64,000 nt of DNA from contig OU452208.1 in NCBI GenBank assembly GCA_911728435.2, positions 868,001-932,000 of the forward strand, written 5' to 3'. Each line of letters begins with the position of its first letter. Within the stretch, counting starts at the first letter, position 1. The position numbers and the translations under genes are program-made. Below, piece by piece: positions 32,388 to 42,860 of this stretch. The notes under the pieces are model-generated. The model did not search any database. It saw only the letters and a program-made list of their open reading frames with translations, and was not told where the DNA came from. This stretch comes from Apoderus coryli. Taxonomy: Eukaryota; Arthropoda; Insecta; Coleoptera; Attelabidae.

Positions 32388-34834
32388 TTATGTTTTAATT
32401 AAGTTAGTGTAAATGACACTCAAACCGTTAATGTCTCTCTGATTATTAATGGCATCAGGCTCCTTATTGATGTACACCATTTCCTTGAAGAGTCTCGATA
32501 TTTCTTTGTGTTCAATGCCCAATATCACATAGTTTTCAAAATCAAATAAGTGCCCCGTATCACTATGATGTTCAGAAAGAGCGGTACAACTTTTTTTGTA
32601 GCGACAGTCTAAACGGTGTTGATTGACACGATCCTTGATATAATTTTTCGTTTGACCAATGTATTTACCTGAACATTGTGTACAAGGTATTTGGTATATA
32701 ACATCACACATATGTTCCTTCTTTGGTCTGTCTTTAAGTTTACTGAACAAGGATCGTGTCGTTTTCTTGTAATACGGGGCAATGGACACTAAATCTGACT
32801 TTAATATGTTGTTAAGTCTATGGAAAACACCTGGTATATATATCAGTGGTAACCTGATCAATGGTAACATGTTTTGATTGTCATTCTGTACTGCTCTATC
32901 TCGGATCCGGTGTTCATTGAAGATCTTGTTCAACGAATTCACAGGATAGCCATTATTTGTTAGGAGACCCTTTAAGATTGTCAGATTGTTTTCTATCAAG
33001 GTGGAATGACATAGCCTTTTGACTCTCGTTAACATGGATTTAACCAAACCTATCTTATGTGTGTTTGCATGGTTAGAAAAGTAGTTTAGACATCGCCCCG
33101 ATGATACAGATTTCATGTACCACTCCGTAACTAAATCACCTGCGTCTCGACGATGAATCATAATATCTAGAAATGGAATCCTGCCCTCATTCTCAAATTC
33201 ACAAGTAAACTGTAGATCCAGATGGTAATTGTTAAAAACAGTCAAAATGTCATTCAACTGACTGGGATCAACGCACGCCAAAATATCATCAACGTACAAT
33301 TTGATAAACCGCACCGCACTTTTGAGTTCAGTTAAAACAGTAGCAATCAAATCGGTCATGATCAATTCTGCAAAAACCGGTGAAGAGGGAGACCCCATAG
33401 GTGCGCCTCTGATTTGTTTGTAGTAATTACCCTCATATACGCAATAACTTGCATCAAAGATGAAATCGACCAACTTGAGAAAGCTGGCTAGAGATAACTG
33501 TGTATGAGTCTCTATGACCGCCCAACGTCTTTTTATAGAATCAATAACTAAAGACTTAGGAACATTTGTGAAAAGAGACGAAACGTCCAGGCTGACTAAC
33601 GCAAAATTGGTTTTGACTTTCACACTCGTCAAGAACTCAATTAACTCATACGAATTATGTAATGAATATTTGAACTCGGTATTAATATTTGATAAGATAC
33701 TTGTAACATACTTCGCAACTTTGTAGGAAGGTGACCTATACAAGATGTAACTGGTCTCAAGGGAACACCATCCTTATGTATTTTGGGCATCCCATAAATT
33801 TTCGGGGACTGTGAGTTATATATTTTTAATCTTTTTCCTACAGACTTTTCAAGTTCATTTTTTGTTATGATTTCATTAATGAGATTATTACATTTTCTTT
33901 GTACAGAACTAGTAGGGTCTTTGTTGATTTTCTGATAAGTAGAAACATCCGTCAAAAGGCCAGTCATCTTGCTCTTATAGTCATCCTTGTACATAACAAC
34001 CGTTTTGTTACCCTGATCTGACATAGTCACTATCATATTATCATGTTGCTTGAGAAACCTCCCTGTCATGTGGTACTCGTCTAAAATTGTGTAAGGACAA
34101 TTAATTTTATCCTTGGTATTTATAAAATTAGTTAACACATTAGTGCATAACGCTCTTAAACTGTTATGATTTCTATTAGAGTTCGAGTTTATGATATGTT
34201 CTACATCCGATAACATATCTATAACTGGGAAGTCCCTCTGCGTATATGGAAGTACGAATTTTGGTCCCAACGGTAAGACATTAACGGCATAGCTAGTAAG
34301 GTTAACATTCGTTAAATTAGAAAGCCATGAGTCACTTACCCCGATTGATTTTGGTTTATGTTTTTCATACAAATTATTAAACTTTCTCAGCTGTACAGTT
34401 CTGATTTTTTTATAAAGAGATTGAAAAAATCTTTCTTGATTGGTTTTAAAATTTTCGACCAATTGTAAAGGCAAGACTCCGGTCAAAAAATCTCTACATT
34501 GATTAATATTTTCCACTAGATCACTAATCATATTAATAGTCTCTCTGATTTCTATGTTAAGAATTTTCTGCTTATATTTCAAACTTATTCTGTCCAATTC
34601 ACGTGAAACTCTTCTTGACTCTATCTGTATATTGTTAACACATTTGATATTTTGCTGAATGTGGTTCGGAAACACGTTTTTCGTCCGACATCTTAATAAG
34701 AATATTCGTCTATTCTTCATCGAAGCTAGTTTTTTGTTTAAGTTGGCCCATTTCTTCAAATAGCAAACTGCATCATATCCAAAATTTCGGCCAATATTCT
34801 CGTAAAAACCCATCTCAACACAATCGATTATCAA
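32388..34834 (-). pseudogene. Penelope-like reverse transcriptase with GIY-YIG endonuclease, one frameshift
   Basis: Two overlapping minus-strand frames. 34834-33641 gives the N-terminal part and RT start (GNKTVVMYKDDYKSKM, YGMPKIHKDGVPLRPVTSC). 33743-32388 gives the rest of RT: ALVSLDVSSLFTNVP, IRGAPMGSPSSPVFAEL, and the active site IKLYVDDILACV, with FLDIMIHRR downstream. A C-terminal GIY-YIG nuclease follows: CDVIYQIPCTQCSGKYIGQT, with R and H in DRVNQHR. The frames overlap at 33641-33743, and homology moves from one to the other near 33735, so a single-base lesion is enough to explain the break. RT and nuclease key residues are all kept. The combined length is close to 800 residues, normal for the family. 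Confidence 0.92.
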
Positions 34835-34929
34835 ACTATCATCCCACTTTGTTTCAATTTATCAAGTTTTCTTGGGTATTGGGACAAAATCTAAACTCAG
34901 TAATTCTGAATTTTAAATTCTATTGCAAC

Positions 34930-34957
34930 GTTTCGTGCAATATGTGCACATCATCAG
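34930..34957 (-). ncRNA. Hammerhead-ribozyme-like motif (second terminal repeat)
   Basis: The same core as at 32004-32031 (CTGATGA / GTGCA-TGCAC stem / GAAACGTT), conserved in the other terminal repeat. Two copies in one transcript would allow dimeric pairing. Confidence 0.6.
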
Positions 34958-35239
34958 GCTACCAAAAAACACAAAACCTCAATAAAGTAAAAGTTATAAA
35001 GTTATATAAATAAAAACACTCAACAAAAGGACGATGACCAAACAGACTAACATAACATTTTAAAAAATTAGATTATACTGACACAGAGTCTAATACCTAC
35101 CATAGAAAATCTGGTCAAATTCCCTAAAAATATTAACATTGTTTTCGAACCTATAACAGCTAAATAGAACAAAATATAATAAAATTAATATTCACAGTGT
35201 CAATGAGAGATGGTGAGAGAATTCCCATCTCTCATTGAT

Positions 35240-36060
35240 TATTATTATTTTTTAAATAAGATGATACTACTAATTTTTATTAAATTAGAGTCCTATCAGA
35301 TCCTTTGTTCAACCCTAATTAACCGGGTTTCCCACCGGCAAGAGTTTCAATCGATTATGGAGAAACTATATTGTGGAACAATCTGATAATCTGGTGTAGT
35401 ACTTAGATCGACAAGGCGAATTCGGCTAAAATGTTTTCAAGATTCTCCGGTTATCCCGGAAGTACAAGAAAATCTTAATGGGTCGAAAAATATTTGGAAA
35501 TGAACGAATTATATTCCTCTGTATATCAGGATAAGACATTTTTTCTTCAAAAACCAACGTAAAGCAAATTTGTAAATATTGATTCTTTTACACTAATTAT
35601 AATAATAAACCCACAACAAATATCCCATTTAAAAAAATTTTCACGGTTACGCTCTCATTATTTTCAACAAGGAATTACTCTGAGCCAGAGTTTCGAATTT
35701 CTTTGAATTACTAAATATACTTTAAGTTTTTCATGTTCTCAAACATTTTTGTTAAAAATAAAATACAAAATTTTTTTTTTTAATATTCCTATATAAATAA
35801 TATTTTTATAAAAAGATAATTTATATTTTATGTATGCATATATATTTTTGGGCATTATTCAATTTTCTTAGTTAGATATCAATCTAAGATCACAATCAAT
35901 CAAAATTAATCTCGTGTTTACAAGTAGGTAAATAATGTACCTATATGAGAAAATGATATAGAAAAAAGCAAACATCGCATCTTTTTTATGATTAGATTAG
36001 ATTTGGAAAAACGACTGAATTGTTTTGGCATTAATAGTAAGATAAATATATGTAAAAAGC
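35240..36060. other. 5' flank of the chitinase gene
   Basis: AT-rich sequence without a recognisable gene, between the Penelope element and the promoter of the chitinase. The insertion therefore sits within 1 kb of the start codon and may be part of its regulatory surroundings. Confidence 0.4.
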
Positions 36061-36063
36061 CCA

Positions 36064-36080
36064 CTTATATATATAATAAA
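36064..36080 (+). promoter_or_regulatory. TATA-box-like element of the chitinase gene
   Basis: cttatatatataataaaa lies about 55-70 bp before the ATG at 36133, leaving a short 5' UTR if transcription starts 25-30 bp downstream. No clear initiator was identified. The spacing makes it a reasonable core promoter, but AT-rich surroundings weaken the call. Confidence 0.5.
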
Positions 36081-36132
36081 AAACCAAATGAATATGTCTA
36101 TTAGTATTTTTGAGGTATAGCGCGAATTCAGT

Positions 36133-36190
36133 ATGAGATTGTGGACAGGAATTGTGTTATTATGCGTTGCTGGTATTACTGCCGCAGAAG
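36133..36190 (+). CDS. GH18 chitinase, exon 1 (signal peptide)
   Basis: Encodes MRLWTGIVLLCVAGITAAE plus one base of the next codon: one arginine, a hydrophobic core and a small-residue end, i.e. a secretory signal peptide. The donor is GAAG/gtaagaatc at 36191. ATG 36133 is the only in-frame start after the TATA-like box. The next exon starts at 41100 in matching phase, giving the mature N-terminus (E)DKNLFCYF. Intron 1 is 4.9 kb and holds an R4/Dong-type LINE. As a whole the gene encodes an insect secreted chitinase, which hydrolyses chitin of cuticle or gut lining; only the first four exons are in the window. Confidence 0.85.
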
Positions 36191-36864
36191 GTAAGAATCT
36201 TTTTAAAAAATGCTCTTAGTATTACAGTGAGCAGAAATTATTTCGGCGTTTAATATCTACAAATTGTTTTAATCTCATTCCCAGATTATACTAGATTTTT
36301 ACTTTGTAATTACATGACGGTTGGATAATATAGGAAAGTTAAAGTATTATTTTAGCTCATTTGACAAGCATATTTTATGTGAATCTATCCTTGTGAAAAA
36401 CAACTGAATTTTCTTCGAGATTTTAAATTATAAACTTCTTAGTTAATTTAAAACTACATACTTATAAAAGATTTCAAACTTTTCTCTATATAGAAGATAT
36501 CTGATACCATTATTTATAAAAAAGTTTTATTTTGCAGAGATATATTCTTATTCGTCATGAAATAATGTGCTTTATCAATGTTGCATTTTTTGTAGTTTTC
36601 CATCATACTGAACTGCTCAGCACTTTTTCCTATGCAAATACAAGGTAATAGTATTGAAATAATTGCAATATAAAAAATTTTCGTGGCCTGTACATCCGAG
36701 AATTTTCAATATATAAATGTATATCACCCCTTATTTTATGATGACCAGCAAATTAAATTTAATTACAAAATAAACACACATTCCCCTAAACAAATTTGTT
36801 TAAAAAATATTTATGATTATCAAAAAGGCACATGTTTATAAGTTTTACTTTATCACTAGCCTTA
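36191..36864. other. Intron 1 sequence before the LINE
   Basis: AT-rich intron sequence; no gene or repeat recognised. Confidence 0.5.
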
Positions 36865-39800
36865 TAATATATATAATAATAATAATAATGCCCTCGAGGC
36901 ATCCACACGTCCACGTCGTGAGGGGTGGGCAACAGCACTGCTGGCTAAGATGGATGTAACAGCTGATAAACAACCAGCAAACTCCCGTGTGTCTCCGGGT
37001 CACAAAATAAAAAATAGAGAGACCTGCCACAGGTTTAAGTGGCGACCATATTATTTTATGAGAGAATGAGTAATGAAAATTTGGATAGAATGCGATTGCC
37101 TGAGGAGGGCTCTGGGATTTCTAGAGCTGACCCTGGATCCCAGGATAATGCGAGCGGTCAGTGGCGAGGAAGGCAAGGGAGGCAGCTTCCTCGTCGGGTA
37201 CAACTCGAATATGCTACTGCTACCCAAACTCAGAGAAAAAGAACAAATCATCTCTCCGACAGAGCTTCCGAGGCTGAGGGTGACCATACCGGAGAAATCC
37301 AAGATGGACCTAAGAGCCAAACATCAGGTGATACGGAAAATGCACGGGAAAATAGAAAGAGAAAATATTGGACTAGAGAGGAAATGAGAGAGGTGTTGTG
37401 GTGCTTTTCGTATAAAAGAGCTACTTCTGTCGATAACTATAGAGAAGTATATGAACTATGGAGATCTAGAAACCCTAACACCAGATTAAATGTAGATGCA
37501 AAAAAACTACTCAATCAGAAAAATTCAATAATTAAAAGCAACAAATTTTCACAAATGGAGAAAGAAGAAATTGAGGAGGAGATTAGATTACAAATACAAG
37601 AAGAAGACCAAGAGGAAGAACAAGGAAAAACAAGACAAGAAGACGATAGTTTACGAGACACAGAACAGAGAAATGTGAGCACAGAACAAGTAAAAATACA
37701 AAATGTAAATGCGCACAATGAACAAACAACAAATAACTATGATGAGAATCATGAACAAGAACTCGTTGAAAATCAGGATAGCCTGGACCTAAAAATAGAA
37801 ATAAGAGCAGAATTTGAAGATATTCGGTTAAAATCTTTGTGTGATAGAGATAAGCTGCCTAAAATTCCTATGTATTTAATGGGAAAAATAAATGTTATAA
37901 ACAAAGTAGTTGAAGATATCCTACAAGAAGAATCACTTAATATAACCGACCTCAATAACCTTATATATGCCGCGGCCAAAACATTCTATAACAAATACTT
38001 ACCATCAAAATATACAAATAAGTCAAAAACAAAGCGCCACAGGGTGCCCCCTTGGAAATTCCGACTGCAGAACAAACTCAACAATACGAGAAAAACTTTG
38101 TCAAGATTAACAGACATTAAAAGAAGAGGATTAAATTTTCAACATAACAACATATTAAAAATAGAGAACATAACGAACAAAACTGATCTAAACCAACGGA
38201 TTGAAGAACTTAAACAAAAAATCACAGCCACTTCTGCTAGGATACGAAGGATAGACAACTCGCAAAAGCAATACTTACAAAACCAAATGTATAAAAATAA
38301 TCGAAAACAACTATTCCGTCAAATTGCAAACAGCGGAAGAATAAATGATACTAACAAAATTCCAACAAAGAATGATCTCGAGCACTTTTGGGGAGGAATA
38401 CTAGAGGATGAAGCCACACACAATAAAAATGCAAAATGGATAAAACGACATAACCAACAAAGAAAGATTATAGCCCCAATGCAATGGGAACCGATTGCTC
38501 TCGGAGAATTACAAAGCAGCTTAAAAAATTGTCAGGACTGGAAAGCGCCAGGACCGGATTGTATACCAAACTTTTGGTTGAAAAAACTTACTAGCTCTCA
38601 CGAACATTTGACAAGAGTGTACAATAACCTGACAGAGAATCATAACTTAATACCGGACTGGCTGACCTCGGGAAAGACTATATTGATCCCCAAATACGAA
38701 GACACAGAAAATGCGAAAAACTACAGACCGGTAACATGTCTTAACACGATGTACAAAAACCTAACGTCAATAATTACAAAGAGATTATATAAACATATTG
38801 AGAACAACAAACTGTTACCTCTTGAACAAAAAGGATGTCGTCAGAGAGTTCAGGGATGTAAGGACCAAATACTTCTTTCAAATATGATTTCTCTCGACTG
38901 TAAAACGAAGAAAAAGAATCTAAGTGTAGCCTGGATCGATTACCAAAAGGCATTTGATTCAGTGCCTCACAGCTGGATAATCGAGGCTCTGGATATGATA
39001 GGAATACATCCCATTGCACGAGAATTACTAATACAAACAATGAAAATGTGGAAAACAAAAATAGTTATAAACACACCACTAAAAACGATTGAGACACGAA
39101 CAATACATATAAAAAAGGGAATCTATCAGGGAGACTCCTTGTCACCCCTGCTGTTTTGTGTTGCGCTGATACCGTTATCTAACGAAATAAGAGAGTCCAA
39201 TTTGGGGTACCAATTGCAAGGGGAAACGAACAAAGTCCATCACCTTGTCTTTATGGACGATTTAAAACTTTTTGGAAAGAACGAAACTGAACTTAATAGT
39301 CTTTTAAAAATTGTCGAGAAATTTAGCAGAGATATCAATATGCAGTTTGGCTTGGAAAAATGTGCTAGAATTCAATTCCAGCGTGGCAAAATAACAAAAA
39401 CTACCAATCAAATACCAATGCTGATTCGCTCATTAGAAGAGAGTGATACGTACAAATATTTAGGTATGAACGAAAGAGAAGGTATAGATCAAGAGCTAAT
39501 GAAAGAAAAAGTGTCGAAGGAATATTTCAAAAGGTTAAGGAAAATATTAGAAACGCATTTATCTTCAAAGAACAAGGCTGAAACTATCAACAGCCTTGCA
39601 ATTCCTTTGCTGCAATATGGGTTTGGATTGATTACATGGAAAGTAGAAGAACTTCGCAATTTGGATAGGAAAACTAGAAAACTACTGACCAAGTTCAATT
39701 ATCACCATCCAAGATCAGACGTTGATAGAATATACATCCCCAGAAACGAAGGAGGGAGAGGACTAACCCAGATAGAAGGTGCATGGAAAACAGCCATTGT

Positions 39801-40860
39801 GTCCCTTAATAAATACTTGTACAACGAAAACTTAGACACATATCAGAAAATGATACAAAAGTTTGATGAAGCTCAGCCCACAGGAAAATCAATATCAAAA
39901 ACAGCGGAAAAGATTATGGAGGAACTACAGCTAGAGAATGAACCCACGATCGCAACACAACTGATTAAAAATAAATTACAACAAATAGGAATTGAAAAGT
40001 GGAAATCTAAAAATATGCATGAACAACACAAACGAGAAACAGAAAAAGATTACGTAAATAAAGGAATAACATGGGAATGGCTACGAAGGGGACAACTTAA
40101 GGGAGAAACCGAGGGGCTGCTTGTTGCTGCACAAGATCAATCACTAGCTACAAACTATATCAAAAGAAATATATTCAGAAGCACGCAGGACGCTACTTGT
40201 AGATTGTGCAAAGAATTCGATGAAACGGTAGAACATATAACATCAGGATGTCCAATATTAGCAGCTCGAGAATATATTAACAGGCACAATAAAGTAGCAA
40301 CGCAATTACACTACAATATTTGCAAAAGTCTAAACGTGCCCATGGAGACAAATTTATGGTATAAACATATTCCAAAAGCGGTTATGACATCTACCGATGA
40401 ACAAACAACAATATTATGGGATCAACCTATAACAACTGACAGAACAATTAGCAGCAACAGACCGGATATTATAATCAAAACTAAACATTTGTGCCAAATC
40501 ATAGACGTGTCCATACCGGCTGACAGAAATATAGTAAAAAAAGAAGCGGAAAAAATCAATAAATACAGGGATCTTGAAATTGAGATTAAAAGAATGTGGA
40601 AGCTAAAAACTAGAATTGTGCCTGTTGTTGTGGGAGCCACTGGATCGGTCTCCTCTTCATTTGCGAAACACCTATCGGAAATACCTGGCAATCATTCAAC
40701 CTACGACTTGCAAAAAACGACAGTATTGGGAACTGCTCATATACTACGTAAAGTACTTACCTAACGGCTACTTGCCCTTGGAAGTTGGATAATTTCCCGG
40801 TAAATAGTTTCACACCAGTGTAAAACACTGAGAATAAAAAAAAAAAAAAATAAATAATAA
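36865..40860 (+). mobile_element. R4/Dong-type LINE, apparently complete
   Basis: A short 5' UTR (from about 36892, ccctcgaggcatccacac) precedes one long ORF, and a 3' UTR ends in an A-rich tail. Flanks are TAA repeats on both sides (ataataataataataat at about 36875-36891 and aataataataataat after 40845). Dong elements are known to insert into TAA repeats, which fits. The element lies in intron 1 of the chitinase in the same orientation as the gene. The ORF has no lesion. Confidence 0.88.
37066..40764 (+). CDS. R4/Dong-type LINE ORF (RT, zinc knuckle, restriction-like endonuclease)
   Basis: An uninterrupted frame; ATG 37066 (MSNENLDRMRLPEEG) gives 1232 residues, and the open frame extends nine codons further up only through a GTG. 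The N-terminal part holds KYWTREEMREVLWCF, a Myb-like tryptophan-containing segment, and long acidic charged stretches. RT motifs: WKAPGPDCIPNFWLKKL, NYRPVTCLN, VAWIDYQKAFDSVPH, GIYQGDSLSPLLFCVAL, and the catalytic LVFMDDLKLF (F-M-D-D). After the thumb come a cysteine-histidine motif (CRLCKEF..TVEHITSGCP) and a restriction-like nuclease core with RPDIIIK, CQIIDVSIPAD and KINKYRDLEIE. This domain order (RT, CCHC, RLE, single ORF) marks the R2/R4 lineage; GDSLSPLLF and the TAA flanks favour R4/Dong. All key residues are present, so it may be active. Confidence 0.92.
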   Translation: MSNENLDRMRLPEEGSGISRADPGSQDNASGQWRGRQGRQLPRRVQLEYATATQTQRKRTNHLSDRASEAEGDHTGEIQDGPKSQTSGDTENARENRKRKYWTREEMREVLWCFSYKRATSVDNYREVYELWRSRNPNTRLNVDAKKLLNQKNSIIKSNKFSQMEKEEIEEEIRLQIQEEDQEEEQGKTRQEDDSLRDTEQRNVSTEQVKIQNVNAHNEQTTNNYDENHEQELVENQDSLDLKIEIRAEFEDIRLKSLCDRDKLPKIPMYLMGKINVINKVVEDILQEESLNITDLNNLIYAAAKTFYNKYLPSKYTNKSKTKRHRVPPWKFRLQNKLNNTRKTLSRLTDIKRRGLNFQHNNILKIENITNKTDLNQRIEELKQKITATSARIRRIDNSQKQYLQNQMYKNNRKQLFRQIANSGRINDTNKIPTKNDLEHFWGGILEDEATHNKNAKWIKRHNQQRKIIAPMQWEPIALGELQSSLKNCQDWKAPGPDCIPNFWLKKLTSSHEHLTRVYNNLTENHNLIPDWLTSGKTILIPKYEDTENAKNYRPVTCLNTMYKNLTSIITKRLYKHIENNKLLPLEQKGCRQRVQGCKDQILLSNMISLDCKTKKKNLSVAWIDYQKAFDSVPHSWIIEALDMIGIHPIARELLIQTMKMWKTKIVINTPLKTIETRTIHIKKGIYQGDSLSPLLFCVALIPLSNEIRESNLGYQLQGETNKVHHLVFMDDLKLFGKNETELNSLLKIVEKFSRDINMQFGLEKCARIQFQRGKITKTTNQIPMLIRSLEESDTYKYLGMNEREGIDQELMKEKVSKEYFKRLRKILETHLSSKNKAETINSLAIPLLQYGFGLITWKVEELRNLDRKTRKLLTKFNYHHPRSDVDRIYIPRNEGGRGLTQIEGAWKTAIVSLNKYLYNENLDTYQKMIQKFDEAQPTGKSISKTAEKIMEELQLENEPTIATQLIKNKLQQIGIEKWKSKNMHEQHKRETEKDYVNKGITWEWLRRGQLKGETEGLLVAAQDQSLATNYIKRNIFRSTQDATCRLCKEFDETVEHITSGCPILAAREYINRHNKVATQLHYNICKSLNVPMETNLWYKHIPKAVMTSTDEQTTILWDQPITTDRTISSNRPDIIIKTKHLCQIIDVSIPADRNIVKKEAEKINKYRDLEIEIKRMWKLKTRIVPVVVGATGSVSSSFAKHLSEIPGNHSTYDLQKTTVLGTAHILRKVLT

Positions 40861-41099
40861 TAATAATAATACATTTAAAAACAGATACCTATACGTACTA
40901 AAACAAGACTTCTAAAAAATGTGTTTAGCTATTTAGATGCTGAGTAAGAAGTGAAATTCCGAAACATGTCCTTTTCAGAAAATGTTATTAGTAAGTAAAC
41001 TAGTAGAGAGAATGACTGTGTTTCTTTTGTAATTGTATGACACTCCACTGCATCATAATATATGAATTACTACTTTATTGGAAATTTTATTTGTTACAG

Positions 41100-41282
41100 A
41101 TAAGAATTTATTCTGTTATTTTCAAAGTTGGACAGTTTACCGCCCTGGTAATGGCAGATTTGATGTAGCCGATATCGATCCTCATCTATGCACCCATGTC
41201 TGTTTCACATTTTTGGGTATAAACCCTGACGGAACCGTAAATATCTTGGATCCTTGGGAATCAAACGATGATGGTGGATACC
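41100..41282 (+). CDS. GH18 chitinase, exon 2
   Basis: The acceptor is tttgttacag/ATAAG at 41099/41100; the donor is TACC/gtaagg at 41283. With one base from exon 1 the frame reads (E)DKNLFCYFQSWTVYRP, then GNGRFDVADIDPHLCTHVCF, then TFLGINPDGTVNILDPWES. This is the first beta strand and loop of the GH18 barrel, with the conserved C..F.SW..YR motif and D.DP.LCTH.....G of insect chitinases. An in-frame stop 10-15 bp past the donor rules out read-through. Confidence 0.92.
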
Positions 41283-41299
41283 GTAAGGAAACATAACTT

Positions 41300-42064
41300 G
41301 AAATTAATTAAGAAGAAACTGTCTCTGGTTATATTCTTCGCCATGATGCACCCGTAATGGTGCTGTATTTCCATCTATGGCACTCGTACGGTATTGATTA
41401 AACCCCCGTGCTGGCGTACGCTCCTGCAGATCTTCCGTCCGTAATATGTAATGAGGCATGTTCAATTTTTTGGAACTGTCCGTTGCCTATGCTCAGGTTT
41501 GGAATACTGAGTAAGCCTGACACCGTTCTCCTTGACAAGCCGAGCTAAAAGATCTTCGTCATAGAGTTCTCTGCTCCGGCCGAGACGAATATTATTGTTT
41601 AAGAGAGCGAGAAACGGGCGAAGTGTCAGGATCTCCTCTATGACCCACGATACTCTGGGGTCCTGGAGGTTTTGTTCATTGGGCCATTCCGACATACGCT
41701 GACCTGAAATTTACAGAAGATCCCTGCTTACCATAATTTGGCGGAAAACTTAGCAAGCAGGATGCAGAAGGAAGTCATACTTGGTCGTTGCGTCTGCTTA
41801 GGGCTCACGAGTCGGGGGCTCTTACTAACCTGGAGTGGATGAGAACGAATCGATCGGTCATGCTCCCCTGACACCTGCCGGGGTCGGAGACGGTGGGGAT
41901 TATGGGGGACCGTCTGTGTCTGTACGCCTCAGACACAGATATTTTCTTTTTCGAGCTGGGGGATACAGACAAAGGGAGAATCGATATAGTGATGTCGGCA
42001 TATCTCCAGTGGGAGATATGCCGCTCCAGTCGATTTCGGCAACCAAATTTTAAAAAAAAATAAA
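41300..42064 (-). mobile_element. Unassigned retro-insertion with A-rich tail
   Basis: A 0.76-kb stretch with clearly higher G+C than its surroundings, ending at about 42064 in aaattttaaaaaaaaataaa on the + strand. It holds hairpins (gtctgtgtctg/cagacacagat near 41915-41938; catatctccagtgggagatatg at about 41999-42020). A 77-codon minus-strand frame at 41462-41695 (MSEWPNEQNLQDPRVSW ... QYSKPEHRQRTVPKN) looks protein-like but matches no family I recognise. Poly-A-like tail and hairpins are common in LINE 3' UTRs or large SINEs. The strand is uncertain: the A-rich tail suggests +, the open frame -. Confidence 0.4.
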
Positions 42065-42077
42065 GAACGTGATAAAG

Positions 42078-42148
42078 GGTTTTGGCGTCATTGATATAGC
42101 GTGCGCTTCACATGTGGACGGTTCTGGGTTCGAATCCCAGCTCCGGAA
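42078..42148 (+). ncRNA. tRNA-like sequence (Val-CAC-like), probable SINE head or pseudogene
   Basis: ctgggttcgaatcccag is a perfect T arm with the B-box consensus. Upstream, ttcacat could be an anticodon loop with U33 and anticodon CAC, on a stem with one mismatch. An A-box-like tggcgtcattgatatagcg precedes it. The acceptor arm cannot be formed, as the 5' strand does not match ctccgga. It is therefore probably a tRNA-derived SINE or a tRNA pseudogene, not a working tRNA. Confidence 0.45.
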
Positions 42149-42860
42149 ATATTTTTTATTCTAATTTTTGAATACAGTGGTTAGTTTGTTGGAAATAATA
42201 AAATTATAATAATATTAATTAGGTATTAAAATTCTGTTTCGTTACGCAGGTCATATATTTTTGATTATATTATATCTTGTGAAAGATTTGGGGCGACACA
42301 ACCATTTTTTTTTCCTTTTTATTTCTTGCGAGCGAAACCGCAAAAACACGTAACATCATGCGCTTTTTTGTGATAAACTTTATTTTGTTACATCAACCCC
42401 TTAACCCCTCAGACGCCCCATTTTCTTCTTCAAATGAAAGGATCGGTTTTTTTTAACTATGGAACACTACGCTCAAAGTTTTGTACAGCAAACCATATTT
42501 TTTTAACGCCATTTTTAACCATTTGGTTTTGTAATGAGACTCAACGTAACAATATTTAGATGTATCTAAATGAAGTTCTACTTTAACAATAAAAGTACTT
42601 AATACAGGCTTTTGACCTACTAAAATATTTTATTTTTATATAAAACTGGGTTTTGAACATGCAACAATTGAATTTTTTACAGTTTCCTATAAAAATTCCC
42701 AGATAGGAATTGATAATGATAAAAATATTTTTGGAATTATTTGTCATATCAAAAATGTTTGGCAACTCTTTCACAATTTTTTTGGACGTTCTACACATTG
42801 TATCGCCCTTCTTCTTATTGCTCAGCTTCTATACAATTTATACTCAATGTATGACTTATA
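42149..42860. other. Intron 2 sequence, nothing recognised
   Basis: AT-rich intron sequence between the tRNA-like segment and the palindromic MITE. The 71-codon minus-strand frame at 42583-42798 has no domain. Confidence 0.45.

Larger units (their letters stand above)
31897..35238 (-). mobile_element. Penelope-like element with direct terminal repeats, near complete
   Basis: Direct repeats of about 380-410 bp (31897 to ~32290 and ~34823 to 35238) both start atcgattatcaaactatcat and contain the same hammerhead-like core. Between them is a Penelope RT plus GIY-YIG gene on the minus strand. The outer end carries a short inversion of the same sequence (gagagatggtgagagaattcccatctctc), a known habit of Penelope termini. 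The first repeat runs straight into element sequence at ~32290. Confidence 0.9.

Noticed and set aside
36845..37320. Antisense and overlapping small frames at the R4/Dong 5' end
   Set aside because: Shadows of the main ORF and its 5' UTR; no independent motif.
42078..42148. Functional tRNA-Val gene
   Set aside because: No acceptor stem and an imperfect anticodon stem; kept only as tRNA-like.
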